From contig WRAC01000024.1 in NCBI GenBank assembly GCA_009780415.1, forward strand, positions 1 through 38,909: DNA of 38,909 nt. The letters are read 5' to 3'. The notes under the pieces are model-generated. The model had not been told where the DNA came from and searched no databases. It was given only the letters and a program-made list of their open reading frames with translations. Below are positions 25,079-33,589 of the stretch, in pieces. This DNA comes from Defluviitaleaceae bacterium (GTDB taxonomy: Bacteria > Bacillota > Clostridia > Lachnospirales > WRAX01). The position numbers and the translations under genes are program-made. The first letter of the stretch is position 1; each line of letters begins with the position of its first letter.

Positions 25079-25763
25079 CGAACGCGCCGCGCATAAACCC
25101 GTACAGTATATATTAAACACATGCGAGTTTATGGGGCTGGAATTTTACGTTGACGAGAGGGTTTTAATTCCCCGGCCTGATACGGAGATTTTAGCGGAGG
25201 CGGTTATTTCACATACCAGGCATTCTGCCGGATTGGTTAACCGACTTGATATAGGTACCGGTTCGGGAGCTTTGGCTGTGTCTGCGGCGGTTTATTCGCC
25301 GGAATCTGTGGTTACGGCGGTAGATATTTGCCCGGACGCGCTGGAGGTTGCCGTTGTAAACGCGGAGAAGCACGGGGTTACTGACCGCGTTAAATTCCTG
25401 TGCGGCGATTTGTTTGAACCCCTTAAAACCGGACAGGAAGCCGGGCAAAAGTTTGATATAATTATGTCAAATCCGCCATATATACGGGAAAACGAGCTTT
25501 TGCCGCCTTCCGTGGCGCGATATGAACCGCGGAAGGCGTTGTTCGGCGGTAAGGACGGTTTGGATTTTTACAGGCGTATAATTCGGGACGCGAAGAAATA
25601 TATGAATCCCGGCGCGATGATTTTTTTAGAGATTGGGTATGATCAGCGCGAACTCGTTTGTCAAATGCTTGAGGACTGCGGGTTTACGTATATAAATACT
25701 TTACGTGACCTGTCAGGTAAAGACAGGGTAATCCAAGGAGGCTTTAATGTTTGCAAAACTTGA
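24882..25763 (+). CDS. prmC: peptide chain release factor N5-glutamine methyltransferase PrmC
   Basis: Methylates the Gln of the GGQ motif of release factors, here encoded next door as prfA. From the chosen ATG at 24882 (TTGAGG immediately upstream) the 293 residues begin with the helical N-domain ([15 protein letters not shown]), followed by VLIPRPDTE (94-102), SAM motif [11 protein letters not shown] (122-132) and the catalytic NPPY (197-200). Other in-frame starts upstream would add residues unlike the family. The first 197 nt overlap the DUF1385 gene and the last 17 overlap prfA. Confidence 0.92.
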   Translation: MTGLSNVAENLNLGKTKLQETGIETAGLDAALLMMKAAGLSRTELATKRGNLLNPEQRLSFWRMINERAAHKPVQYILNTCEFMGLEFYVDERVLIPRPDTEILAEAVISHTRHSAGLVNRLDIGTGSGALAVSAAVYSPESVVTAVDICPDALEVAVVNAEKHGVTDRVKFLCGDLFEPLKTGQEAGQKFDIIMSNPPYIRENELLPPSVARYEPRKALFGGKDGLDFYRRIIRDAKKYMNPGAMIFLEIGYDQRELVCQMLEDCGFTYINTLRDLSGKDRVIQGGFNVCKT

Positions 25764-26811
25764 CGACATAGAGGTTAAGTACGACGATATAAGCAATAAA
25801 ATAAACGACCCCGATATTATCGCCAACCAGAAGGAATGGCGCGGGTTGATGAAAGAACACAGCTATCTTACCCCGCTGATTGAAAAATACAGGGAATATA
25901 AAAAGCTGTCAGCCGATATTGAGGAAAACCGTGAGATGCTTGAGGAAACTAATGATGAGGAATTCCGTGACCTGATAAAAGAGGAGTTCGCTTCGAACAA
26001 AGCGAAATTTGAAGTCGTCATTGAGGAGTTGAAGGTGCTTCTCCTTCCGCGCGACCCTAACGACGAGAAAAACGTTATAGTTGAAATACGCGGCGGTGCG
26101 GGGGGTGACGAGGCCGCGCTGTTTGCCTACGATTTGTACAGGATGTATTGCCGCTATGCCGAGCGGCGGCGGTTTAAGACAGAGCTGATGAGTTGCAACG
26201 AAAACGGCCTGGGCGGCTTTAAAGAGGTGGTTTTTCAAATTACCGGCAAAGGGGCTTACTCCCGCTTGAAATACGAAAGCGGCGTCCACCGCGTCCAGCG
26301 CATACCTACAACCGAATCTCAGGGCCGCATCCACACCTCCACCGTTACCGTCGCCGTTTTGCCGGAAGCGGAGGAGGTTGACGTTGAGCTTGACATGAAC
26401 GACTGCACCGTGGATGTGTACCGTTCCAGCGGCAACGGCGGGCAGAGCGTTAACACCACTGATTCCGCCGTGCGCATAACGCATCATAAAAGCGGCATCG
26501 TCGTTACATGCCAGGACGAAAAATCGCAGTTGAAAAATAGAGACAAAGCAATGAAGATACTGCGTTCCAAGCTTTATGAATTAGAATTGCAACGGCAAAA
26601 GGATGAAATATCCAAGGAACGCCGCTCCCAAGTCGGCACAGGCGACCGCTCCGAGCGCATCCGAACCTATAATTATCCGCAGGGGCGCGTTACCGACCAC
26701 CGTATAAACCTTACATTATACAAGCTTGATTATTTTCTTGACGGCGATCTGGACGAGATGTCCGACAGCCTGATAACGGCGGAGCAATCCGAGAAATTAA
26801 AGGGCGCGTAA
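25747..26811 (+). CDS. prfA: peptide chain release factor 1
   Basis: Recognises UAA and UAG stop codons and triggers peptide release. The 354-residue length is standard. GGQ sits at 231-233 inside [15 protein letters not shown], and the codon-reading PxT motif at 187-189 reads PTT, which identifies RF1 rather than RF2 (SPF). [13 protein letters not shown] (115-127) is the family signature. CAAGGAGG lies inside the end of prmC six to eight bases before the ATG. Last gene of the operon; an imperfect GC-rich hairpin (about 26811-26836) follows it without a U tract. Confidence 0.97.
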   Translation: MFAKLDDIEVKYDDISNKINDPDIIANQKEWRGLMKEHSYLTPLIEKYREYKKLSADIEENREMLEETNDEEFRDLIKEEFASNKAKFEVVIEELKVLLLPRDPNDEKNVIVEIRGGAGGDEAALFAYDLYRMYCRYAERRRFKTELMSCNENGLGGFKEVVFQITGKGAYSRLKYESGVHRVQRIPTTESQGRIHTSTVTVAVLPEAEEVDVELDMNDCTVDVYRSSGNGGQSVNTTDSAVRITHHKSGIVVTCQDEKSQLKNRDKAMKILRSKLYELELQRQKDEISKERRSQVGTGDRSERIRTYNYPQGRVTDHRINLTLYKLDYFLDGDLDEMSDSLITAEQSEKLKGA

Positions 26812-26856
26812 GGGAAGAGCCAAGCTCCTCCCCTACGTATTTATGCCTCGATTTAA

Positions 26857-28035
26857 TTATTTTACCAATTTATATATTTCAAGCACATCCTGCCAGTACA
26901 GTTTTTTCAGGCCGCCCAGAGGTTTTTCATTACCGAACGCAAAGTGCGTCGCTTTCTTCGCCATCTCCTCCAACCTGTCCTCCCCAATGCCCAGCCCCGA
27001 CAGCGTGGCCGGAAGGCCCAGCTTGCCGAAAAATTCGCGCAAACGGGCGATTCCCTCCAGAATGATGGACTCAGGGTCGCGGTAACTGCCCTCTACGCCC
27101 ATCACATTTACCGCAAACTGAACGAACATATTCATATTTTCTTTATAAACATATTTCATCCAGCCCGGCGTTAAGACGGCAAGCCCCGCACCGTGGGCCA
27201 CGTCATAAATGGCGGAAAGCTCGTGCTCCATTTCGTGGCATGCCCAGTCCTGTTCGCGTCCCATACCCAAAAGGCCGTTATGGGCAACCGTTCCGGAAAA
27301 CCCCAATTCGCTCCAAGCATTATAATCGTCCATGTCTTTGTTGGCAATGAGGGCGTTTTTAATCAACGTTTTTAACGTAACCTCGCATAAACCGTCCGTC
27401 AGATCCGTGTTTTTTGTATTGGTAAAATAACGTTCAAAGACGTGGCTGATCATGTCGGCGACGCCGTAAGCCAGCTGTTCTTTGGGAAGTGTAAAGAACA
27501 GCTCCGGGTTCATGATACTAAGCACGGGGCGGAGATGCGGGCTGCCGTAACCGTATTTAAGCAGCTTTTCCTCATTTGTGATTACCGTGTCGCCGCTTGA
27601 TTCGCTTCCCGCCGCCGGGATGGTTAAAATCGTGGCTACCGGGAGCGCCTTGTCAACGGGGCTTTTTTGCTCGTAAACATCCCAGATATCGCCGTCATAA
27701 TAAACACCCATAGCGATGGCCTTTGCGGAATCAATGGTACTGCCGCCGCCAACCGCCAGAATAAGATCGACATTTTCCTTTTTACAAAGCGCGATCCCTT
27801 CATGCACAAGCGAAAGACGCGGGTTTGGCTTAACCCCGCCAAGCTCTGTAAATTCTACTCCGTTTTTCTTTAATGACGCGGTTACGGTGTCGTAAAGACC
27901 GTTCTTTTTAATGCTGCCGCCGCCATAATGCAGCAACACCTTTTTCGCCAGAGGCTTCATCAGTTCGCCGATCTGCGCTTCGCTGCCCCTTCCAAATACA
28001 AGGCGCACGGGCGAATAAAAATCAAAATTAAGCAT
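26857..28035 (-). CDS. iron-containing alcohol dehydrogenase (butanol dehydrogenase / YqhD-like)
   Basis: NAD(P)H-dependent reductase of aldehydes, group III alcohol dehydrogenase family. The 392 residues show the nucleotide motif VGGGSTIDSAKAI (about 93-105), GVADMISHVFERYF with the Asp and His metal ligands, and EMEHELSAIYDVAHGAGLA with two further His. This matches the YqhD/BdhA branch more than the AdhE branch. The start at 28035 has GAAAGGA at eight bases; the ATG at 28041 is too close to that site. Monocistronic, convergent with prfA. Confidence 0.93.
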   Translation of the reverse strand: MLNFDFYSPVRLVFGRGSEAQIGELMKPLAKKVLLHYGGGSIKKNGLYDTVTASLKKNGVEFTELGGVKPNPRLSLVHEGIALCKKENVDLILAVGGGSTIDSAKAIAMGVYYDGDIWDVYEQKSPVDKALPVATILTIPAAGSESSGDTVITNEEKLLKYGYGSPHLRPVLSIMNPELFFTLPKEQLAYGVADMISHVFERYFTNTKNTDLTDGLCEVTLKTLIKNALIANKDMDDYNAWSELGFSGTVAHNGLLGMGREQDWACHEMEHELSAIYDVAHGAGLAVLTPGWMKYVYKENMNMFVQFAVNVMGVEGSYRDPESIILEGIARLREFFGKLGLPATLSGLGIGEDRLEEMAKKATHFAFGNEKPLGGLKKLYWQDVLEIYKLVK

Positions 28036-28115
28036 AACCATATTCCTTTCTTATCATTACCTTATTTTAACAAATAATAACATAAGAAACCCGGCGGCAC
28101 AAGCATGAATTGGTC

Positions 28116-28144
28116 TTGCCACTATGGAAAATCTATGCTACACT
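28116..28144 (+). promoter_or_regulatory. candidate promoter of the Mrp antiporter operon
   Basis: TTGCCA (28116-28121), 17-nt spacer, TACACT (28139-28144), about 40 nt before the first gene. Five of six and four of six matches. The divergent alcohol dehydrogenase promoter is not clear. Confidence 0.45.
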
Positions 28145-28185
28145 GTGATAATAGCAAGCTCCGGAAAAGGGGGAATTTCCGCGTC

Positions 28186-28677
28186 ATGATAAATAACATA
28201 TTCATGATATTTATTGTTATTGCGCTGGCACTTATATGGGCGGTTTTAAGGGTGGATTTTTCGCTTATGTCCTTAGCGACGGGCCTTGTCATAAGTGCGG
28301 GCTGCCTGTATTATGCGCGCAAATACCTTCCTTTAAATAAAATAACCGATATCAACTTTTTCAGGTTGGTTACCTACCCTTTTTACTTGATTGGGCAAGT
28401 CTACCTGTCCGGTTTTTATGTTATTAAAATAATACTGTCTAACGCCAGGGTGGATGTTGTTAAGGTCGATACGGAGCTTAAAAGTGAAACCTTACGTATT
28501 ATTCTTGCAGATTCAATAACCCTTACGCCAGGTTCGATCTTTTTGGATATGGAGGACGGGGAGCTTGTATTAATTTGGCTTAGGAACGCGGACGATGCCG
28601 AGATACCGGCTAACGCGGGCGCGCTGTTGAAATCGGGGCTTGAAAAAAGGCTGTTGAAAGCGCAGAAACGAGGGTAA
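28186..28677 (+). CDS. mnhE: Mrp-type Na+/H+ antiporter subunit E
   Basis: 163 residues from the ATG at 28186, beginning with membrane helices (FMIFIVIALALIWAVLR) and continuing to a cytoplasmic domain. The segment ILADSITLTPGSIFLDMEDGELVLIWL, seen in pieces near residue 110, is the family hallmark. The subunit is part of a multi-protein membrane antiporter that exchanges Na+ (or another cation) for protons. An in-frame reading from 28105 has no ribosome site. First gene of the operon E-F-G-B-C-D. Confidence 0.88.
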   Translation: MINNIFMIFIVIALALIWAVLRVDFSLMSLATGLVISAGCLYYARKYLPLNKITDINFFRLVTYPFYLIGQVYLSGFYVIKIILSNARVDVVKVDTELKSETLRIILADSITLTPGSIFLDMEDGELVLIWLRNADDAEIPANAGALLKSGLEKRLLKAQKRG

Positions 28678-28682
28678 CGCAC

Positions 28683-28940
28683 ATGTACGCAATTTGGGTG
28701 CTGCTTGTATATTTCTTCCTCTATGTCTTCAGGCTTGTAATCGGGCCCTCTGTTTGGGACAGGCTTCTCGCGATGAACATTATGGGGACAAAAATCATAA
28801 TGATAATCGTGGTTTATGCTTCTGTCATAAACGCTGGCTTCTATTTGGACTTTGCCATTATCTACGCCCTGTCCGCGTTTGTGGGCACTATTTTTATTGC
28901 GCTTTTCTTAGCCAAAATAGGGAAAAAGGGGGAGCGATAA
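28683..28940 (+). CDS. mnhF: Mrp-type antiporter subunit F
   Basis: 85-residue protein of three membrane helices with RLVIGPSVWDRLLAMN (about 17-32), the conserved loop of MrpF/MnhF, and DFAIIYALSAFVGT. GAGGG lies upstream of the ATG, within the end of subunit E. Its TAA directly abuts the GTG of subunit G. Confidence 0.9.
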   Translation: MYAIWVLLVYFFLYVFRLVIGPSVWDRLLAMNIMGTKIIMIIVVYASVINAGFYLDFAIIYALSAFVGTIFIALFLAKIGKKGER

Positions 28941-29267
28941 GTGCAAACCGCTCTAAAGGTAATTAGCAATACCGTCATCATAGCGGGATTGATATACATG
29001 TTTTTCGGCGTCGTCGGCATGTACAAGTTTAAGAATTTCTATCCCCGCATCTTAACGACTTCAAAAGCCGATACGGTGGGCGCGCTTACCGTTATGATAG
29101 GCATAATAATCGGGCACGGCATAAGCTATTTCTCCGGCAGGGTGCTTTTGATTATAATAATAATAGTGATACTTAACCCGCTGATGGCTCATATTATAGC
29201 CCGAGCGGCCCATTTGGGCGGGCATAAAATAGTTAACCCTGAACCAAAGAGCAGGGATAAGCTGTAA
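28941..29267 (+). CDS. mnhG: Mrp-type antiporter subunit G
   Basis: 108-residue three-helix protein with FFGVVGMYKFKNFYPRIL and KADTVGALTVMIG, the MrpG/MnhG signatures. It uses a GTG start with AAAGGGGGAG upstream. A short basic tail follows the last helix. Confidence 0.9.
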   Translation: MQTALKVISNTVIIAGLIYMFFGVVGMYKFKNFYPRILTTSKADTVGALTVMIGIIIGHGISYFSGRVLLIIIIIVILNPLMAHIIARAAHLGGHKIVNPEPKSRDKL

Positions 29268-29279
29268 GGAGAGCGCTGT

Positions 29280-29999
29280 ATGCTGGAAGCTCTGCTTGTT
29301 ATCTGGATATTCCTCGCGCTTTTGATAGTGTGGGAACAAAGAATTATCAGGATAGTAATTTATCTTGGTGTTTTTTCGCTTATTTCAGCCGCGTGTTATT
29401 TGCTGCTGGGTTCGCCTGATGTGGCAATGGCCGAAGCCGCCGCCACAGCCTTCGTAACGGTATTCTTTATCGTTTGCCTTGAGAAGCATTTTGGCCTTAA
29501 TTATATCCGCAAAGACAGAAGGAGCGCGGACAAAGCCCCGAACCCCGTCAGAAACAGGTTTAAGTTTAAGCAGCACGGGCTCCCTTTGATTCTAGCGGTT
29601 TCTATGCTTTTTTTGTTTATATACTATATACCCGACTGCAACGCCAATTCCTTCCTTAAAAACCAATATATAACAAGGTTTATGAGTGACGTGGAAGGTA
29701 AAAACGTAGTAACGGCGATATATTTGGGATATCGTGTGTATGACACGCTTTTTGAGGCGCTGGTGCTGATAATAAGCGTTACGGCCGTTACGCATTTGTC
29801 GGCCTTCGATGACTCGGACGTTAAGGAAAGGAAACGCGTCGAACTTGAAAAGTCCGGCATGGCCGTTTATACAATGCGCATCATATCCCCAATACTGCTT
29901 CTGTTCGGCGTTTATATTATCGCAAACGGGCATATTTCCCCCGGCGGAGGGTTTCAGGGCGGCTGGCCATATCCTCTTTTTACATATGCAGATATATGA
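29280..29999 (+). CDS. DUF4040 / MbhE-like / MnhB N-terminal fusion subunit, ends at an apparent frameshift
   Basis: 239 residues in three parts. Residues 1-75 are three helices with LGSPDVAMAEAAATAFV, the DUF4040 (MbhD, MrpA C-terminal) signature. Residues about 100-180 hold a hydrophobic segment plus GKNVVTAIYLGYRVYDTLFEALVL, as in MbhE/MrpA ends. From about 198, MRIISPILLLFGVYIIANGHISPGGGFQGG (seen in pieces) is the start of an MnhB domain. After GGFQGG the frame yields only WPYPLFTYADI and stops. The rest of MnhB continues in the -1 frame. The break lies between about 29954 and 29966; it is a one-base deletion, a sequence error or recoding. Confidence 0.8.
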   Translation: MLEALLVIWIFLALLIVWEQRIIRIVIYLGVFSLISAACYLLLGSPDVAMAEAAATAFVTVFFIVCLEKHFGLNYIRKDRRSADKAPNPVRNRFKFKQHGLPLILAVSMLFLFIYYIPDCNANSFLKNQYITRFMSDVEGKNVVTAIYLGYRVYDTLFEALVLIISVTAVTHLSAFDDSDVKERKRVELEKSGMAVYTMRIISPILLLFGVYIIANGHISPGGGFQGGWPYPLFTYADI

Positions 30000-30229
30000 T
30001 TTACAGTATCCACGACCTGTCCGTCGCCAAGCTTAACAGGCTGGAGGATCTGGTCTTTACGGGGATAACCTTAATCGCGGTATCTGTCATATTTCTGGGA
30101 GATGTCGTCGATTTTATGAAAACCAACGGCGTCCTTTACCTCACCGTAATGAACGCGTTTATCGGCCTTAAAGTTGCTTGCGGCTTCACTATTTTATTTT
30201 ACAGATACGTAGCCGTTGAAAGGGAATAG
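29996..30229 (+). CDS. C-terminal part of MnhB-type antiporter subunit (after frameshift)
   Basis: 77 residues with two membrane helices. It contains IHDLSVAKLNRLEDLVFTGITLIAV (in part) and a final helix typical of the MnhB C-terminus. Reading upstream in the same frame gives LAISSFYICRYM, which continues the MnhB domain whose N-terminal half is in the preceding gene, so the two are probably one gene. The ATG at 29996 happens to overlap the upstream TGA as ATGA, so separate translation is conceivable, although no ribosome site is evident. Confidence 0.7.
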   Translation: MIYSIHDLSVAKLNRLEDLVFTGITLIAVSVIFLGDVVDFMKTNGVLYLTVMNAFIGLKVACGFTILFYRYVAVERE

Positions 30230-30232
30230 CGT

Positions 30233-30589
30233 ATGAGGTACGAATTAGTAGAGATTTTTTCGGTAATTATGTTTTTTATCAGCTTTTACGGGCTGCTTGT
30301 AAGCAAGAGCATTATTAAGTCTATTGTTTTTATGGTTATTATGGAATCCGCCGTTATTATGTTTTTCCTTAGCCTGGGTTACCGCAGGGGCATATATCCG
30401 CCGATAGACGGCTACGATTATCTGCAGGATTTGGAAAGGGTCGCAGACCCGCTGCCCCAGGCGCTGATGATAACCGCCATCGTTATAGGGCTTTCCGTTA
30501 CGGCGGTAAAAATAGTTATGCTTATTACAATGTTTCGGAAATACGGCACAACCGACTGGGAAACGGCCAGAAAAAAGAGTTTGGAGTAG
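30233..30589 (+). CDS. mnhC: Mrp-type antiporter subunit C (NuoK-like)
   Basis: 118 residues, three membrane helices, homologous to complex I NuoK. VFMVIMESAVIMFFLSLGY and DPLPQALMITAIVIGLSVTA (in part) are the MnhC marks; the latter is the most conserved part of the family. An extra loop of about 20 residues (IYPPIDGYDYLQD) sits between helices two and three, longer than in typical MnhC. Four bases after the MnhB part. Confidence 0.88.
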   Translation: MRYELVEIFSVIMFFISFYGLLVSKSIIKSIVFMVIMESAVIMFFLSLGYRRGIYPPIDGYDYLQDLERVADPLPQALMITAIVIGLSVTAVKIVMLITMFRKYGTTDWETARKKSLE

Positions 30590-30595
30590 TCGCCG

Positions 30596-32173
30596 ATGCT
30601 TGCGTATTACGTAATTGTCCCGATTTTAACGGCTATCTTATTATATACCGTGCGTATTGAAAAAGTGGCGCGGATAATCGCCATTATCGCGCAAACCGGC
30701 ATGTTTGGGTTTGCCGTCTATCTGTTTGCCTTGACCCAGGACGGCGAAATTATCAACGCGATAGGCAATTACGCCAATGTTATGGGGATTGTGCTTAGGG
30801 CGGACGCGCTTTCGGCGGTGTTTGTCCTGCTTACCGCGTTTGTTTTCCTTATTGCGGCGTTCTACAGCTTCAATAAGCAAACTTCTAAGCTGTTCTGGTT
30901 CCTCTTATTTGTCTGGCAGGCCACGTTAATTGGTATTTTCCTGACGGGCGATCTGTTCAACGTTTTTGTTTTGCTGGAAATTGCCACCGTTACGGTAACC
31001 GTCCTCATTATGTTTGACCGCAACAACCGCTCGTTGTACGACGGGATGATTTACATGATGGTTAACATCGTTATCATGCAGTTTTATTTGTTTGGGTTGG
31101 GGTACATATACAAGCTTACCGGCGTTATGGATATGTACACAAGCGCCGCCTTGCTGAACGAAACGGCGGTGGAGCAACTTTACCTTCCCTATGCGCTTCT
31201 TATGACATTTGTGGCTTTGAAATGCGCCCTTATACCCCTGTTCAGCTGGCTTCCCAAGGCGCACGGAACGCCCGGCGCGCCCAGCGTTGTTTCGGCGGTG
31301 CTGTCGGGCCTGCATATAAAAAGCGGCGTATATCTCTTTCTGCGCTTCCAAGCCGTTTTCCAGCAAGTGGACGGCTCCGCGTTTTTTCTGACTGTCGGGA
31401 CGGTTACTTGTATCGCCGGCTTTTTAATGGCAATGTCGCAGAAGGATATTAAACTTATCCTTGCCTACCATACAATATCGCAGGTCGGCCTTATAATGAT
31501 AGGGCTGAACCTTGGCGGCCCCTACTCCCACATAGGCGGCTTATACCATGTTATCAACCACGCCGCCTTCAAAGCCGCGCTGTTTTTAACCGCGGGGATT
31601 ATCGAAAAGGCCTATGGGACACGGAATGTATATGAAATCAAGGGCGTATTAAAAGGGATGCCCGTTGTTGGGGCTGTAACGGTTATGGCGGTTTTAGGCA
31701 TAACCGGCGCGCCTTTTTTCAATGGCAGCATTTCTAAATATTTCATTGGCTCGGGCGTGGGTATGCCGATGAGCGGCATAATGATGTTTATCAACTTAGG
31801 TACTATCATATCATTTATTAAATACTCCGGGATACTCGGGGGTAAAACAGACCGCGGCGTAACAAAACCCGGCAAAATACAGCAGGGTTCCGTTTTAGTT
31901 CTGGGTCTGTTATGCCTTTCCCTGGGCTTATGGGGTGAATGGTTCATCGCGCTTCTGTTTAACAACACGGTTCATGTGGACAGAATGGGCTACCTTGAGA
32001 AATCAATCATTTTTGCCGTCACTGTAGCAGCCGGGTATTTCATTTTCAAATACTTTGTAAAAGGCAGCCCATTATTTGAACGCATACGCAAAATAGATTT
32101 AAGCTTCAAGGCGATATGCGCCGCTATGGGGATATTCTTTATAACCGTCCTATTGTCCGTCAGCCTGTTATAG
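30596..32173 (+). CDS. mnhD: Mrp-type antiporter subunit D (NuoN/NuoM-like proton-translocating subunit)
   Basis: 525-residue polytopic membrane protein with about 14 helices, related to complex I antiporter subunits. The conserved region contains FVLLEIATVTVTVLI, CALIPLFSWLPKAHGTPGAPSVVSAVLSGLHIKSGVY (in pieces) with the channel Lys and His residues, and ILAYHTISQVGLIMIGL. GGAG lies nine bases before the ATG. Last gene of the operon, with its stop two bases from the stop of the convergent methyltransferase gene. MrpA, the other large antiporter-like subunit, is missing from the cluster. Confidence 0.92.
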   Translation: MLAYYVIVPILTAILLYTVRIEKVARIIAIIAQTGMFGFAVYLFALTQDGEIINAIGNYANVMGIVLRADALSAVFVLLTAFVFLIAAFYSFNKQTSKLFWFLLFVWQATLIGIFLTGDLFNVFVLLEIATVTVTVLIMFDRNNRSLYDGMIYMMVNIVIMQFYLFGLGYIYKLTGVMDMYTSAALLNETAVEQLYLPYALLMTFVALKCALIPLFSWLPKAHGTPGAPSVVSAVLSGLHIKSGVYLFLRFQAVFQQVDGSAFFLTVGTVTCIAGFLMAMSQKDIKLILAYHTISQVGLIMIGLNLGGPYSHIGGLYHVINHAAFKAALFLTAGIIEKAYGTRNVYEIKGVLKGMPVVGAVTVMAVLGITGAPFFNGSISKYFIGSGVGMPMSGIMMFINLGTIISFIKYSGILGGKTDRGVTKPGKIQQGSVLVLGLLCLSLGLWGEWFIALLFNNTVHVDRMGYLEKSIIFAVTVAAGYFIFKYFVKGSPLFERIRKIDLSFKAICAAMGIFFITVLLSVSLL

Positions 32174-32175
32174 GC

Positions 32176-33009
32176 TTAAATCCTTCTCCCCATGTATAAC
32201 TGGAAAACATAATCCACCGTAAAGCGTCCGCCATGTTTCGTTATGGCTTCCTCAACCCCCGCGTACAGAGCTACCCTATTTTCCTCCGGCAAGCTCCGGT
32301 GGTCGGAGTTTGTATCAAGGTAAGTTATGTATTCATCCGCGCCGAACGTCCGCGTTTCTTCATACAGCTTCATCTTTACATCCTGAAACCCGTATATCCG
32401 TAAATCTTCGAACCCAAATCCTCTTTTAACTTCACCTGCCTTATAGAATTCCCCAATCGGGATCCTGACCGGTCTTGTTTGCGTTTTATAATAAGTATAA
32501 TAATGTTTTTCATAAACAGCTTGAACCGCCTCATAAAGCTCCTCGCCGTTAGCCGGCAAAGCACTATGGCGAAAGAGCGCAAACACCCCATTGTTTTTAA
32601 GAAGATTAAATACTTTGGGGCAGCCAATTTCCGCGTCCACCCAATGAAAGGCGCAGGCGGCGTATACCAGGTCATAACCGCCCTTTTCCAGCGACGCATC
32701 CTCAAATGCGGCATTTATTACATCAAAATTCTTGTATTCCTTAAACCTCTCCCGCAAGAACTCCGTCATGTTCACGCCTATCTCCACAGCAGATACATCG
32801 TACCCCGCAGTCAGGAACGGAGCGGTAGCCTTCCCTGTCCCCGCTCCTATTTCAAGGGCTTTTCTGCCGTTTCCCGGCGCGTTGTATTTAAAGATATCCT
32901 CAAACAGCGCGGCAGGGAACCCCGGGCGCACTTTGTCATATTTTTCAACTATTTCGTCAAAATGCACCCTTTTGCGGCGTTCCCAACCCGTTTTTACAGG
33001 TTCTGTCAC
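32176..33009 (-). CDS. class I SAM-dependent methyltransferase
   Basis: 277 residues from the GTG at 33009, chosen because GGAGGG sits eight bases upstream and because it makes a GTGA overlap with the preceding gene's stop; a TTG at 33036 is less likely. Motif I is ALEIGAGTGKATAPFL, followed by VSAVEIG, VYAACAFHWVD and a LLKNNGVFALF strand, matching methyltransferase-11/25 type enzymes of the Tam/ubiE-like kind. Substrate unknown. Co-transcribed with the pyridoxamine-phosphate-oxidase-like gene. Confidence 0.82.
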   Translation of the reverse strand: MTEPVKTGWERRKRVHFDEIVEKYDKVRPGFPAALFEDIFKYNAPGNGRKALEIGAGTGKATAPFLTAGYDVSAVEIGVNMTEFLRERFKEYKNFDVINAAFEDASLEKGGYDLVYAACAFHWVDAEIGCPKVFNLLKNNGVFALFRHSALPANGEELYEAVQAVYEKHYYTYYKTQTRPVRIPIGEFYKAGEVKRGFGFEDLRIYGFQDVKMKLYEETRTFGADEYITYLDTNSDHRSLPEENRVALYAGVEEAITKHGGRFTVDYVFQLYMGRRI

Positions 33010-33431
33010 AGCCTTCCCTCCACTTCCGGCTGCCAATCCACAAATAGTTTATACCGCTCCGTCTTGAAGCGCAGCACGCAGAAATTCGGGTCTTCCGGCC
33101 CGGTGAAATGCTCTTCCAGGCCGCTGTACCACATTTCTTTTTTACAGGTTTCATCCGTTACAATTTCAATTACGCCTACAAGGGTGATGTTAAAATTGCC
33201 TCCCGTATTAAAGCATACGGCGGCGCGCCCGCACTTTTTAATGCGGTTTGCTTTGCGGCCGCCCAACCCTGTGCAGAATGTTACCCAATTTATACCGTCC
33301 GATTTTGCCGCCGTGATAGTGGACGCCGTCGGGTATCCGTCCGTGTCAATCAGCGCCAGCGTGCAGTATGTGCCGCTGCCTGTGTTTTCAGCGATAATTT
33401 CATTCGCTCTTTTGATGATTTCATTGCTCAT
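33006..33431 (-). CDS. pyridoxamine 5'-phosphate oxidase family flavoprotein
   Basis: 141 residues with the split beta-barrel FMN-binding pattern: YCTLALIDTDGYPTASTI, then INWVTFCTGLGGRKANRIKKCGRAAVCF (in pieces), and a final beta strand region. Such small proteins bind FMN, F420 or haem; the sequence does not tell which. It is a general-stress or redox candidate, not true PdxH (too short). AGAGG lies before the ATG. First gene of a two-gene unit with the methyltransferase. Confidence 0.82.
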   Translation of the reverse strand: MSNEIIKRANEIIAENTGSGTYCTLALIDTDGYPTASTITAAKSDGINWVTFCTGLGGRKANRIKKCGRAAVCFNTGGNFNITLVGVIEIVTDETCKKEMWYSGLEEHFTGPEDPNFCVLRFKTERYKLFVDWQPEVEGRL

Positions 33432-33522
33432 TGTTCAACCTCTTTTCTTGTATTATAGATACATATTCTACCACAGATAACAAGACAATGGTATGCCTTA
33501 TTTTGTCGAATATTGCAAAATT

Positions 33523-33572
33523 AAATAAAATAACTGCCGCATGAATCAATGCCTGCGGCAATTATTTTATTT
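33523..33572 (-). terminator. bidirectional terminator hairpin after the flavin-reductase pseudogene
   Basis: Arms AAATAAAATAA-C-TGCCGCA (33523-33541) and TGCGGCA-A-TTATTTTATTT (33554-33572) form an 18-bp stem with one mismatch and a 12-nt loop. The AT-rich lower stem provides the U tract in either direction. It lies 17 bases after the minus-strand reading frame that ends at 33590. Confidence 0.85.
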
Positions 33573-33589
33573 GGGCTCGCTATGTGGCA

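Noticed and set aside
26811-26836. Intrinsic terminator after prfA
   Set aside because: The imperfect GC-rich stem is real but has no U tract on either strand, so a terminator call is not supported.
29950-29970. Programmed -1 frameshift signal
   Set aside because: No in-phase slippery heptamer is visible at the junction, so I report an apparent frameshift rather than recoding.
32479-33480. Plus-strand open frame of 333 codons opposite the methyltransferase and PPOX-like genes
   Set aside because: It mirrors two well-supported minus-strand proteins and has low-complexity Arg/Phe-rich content without motifs.
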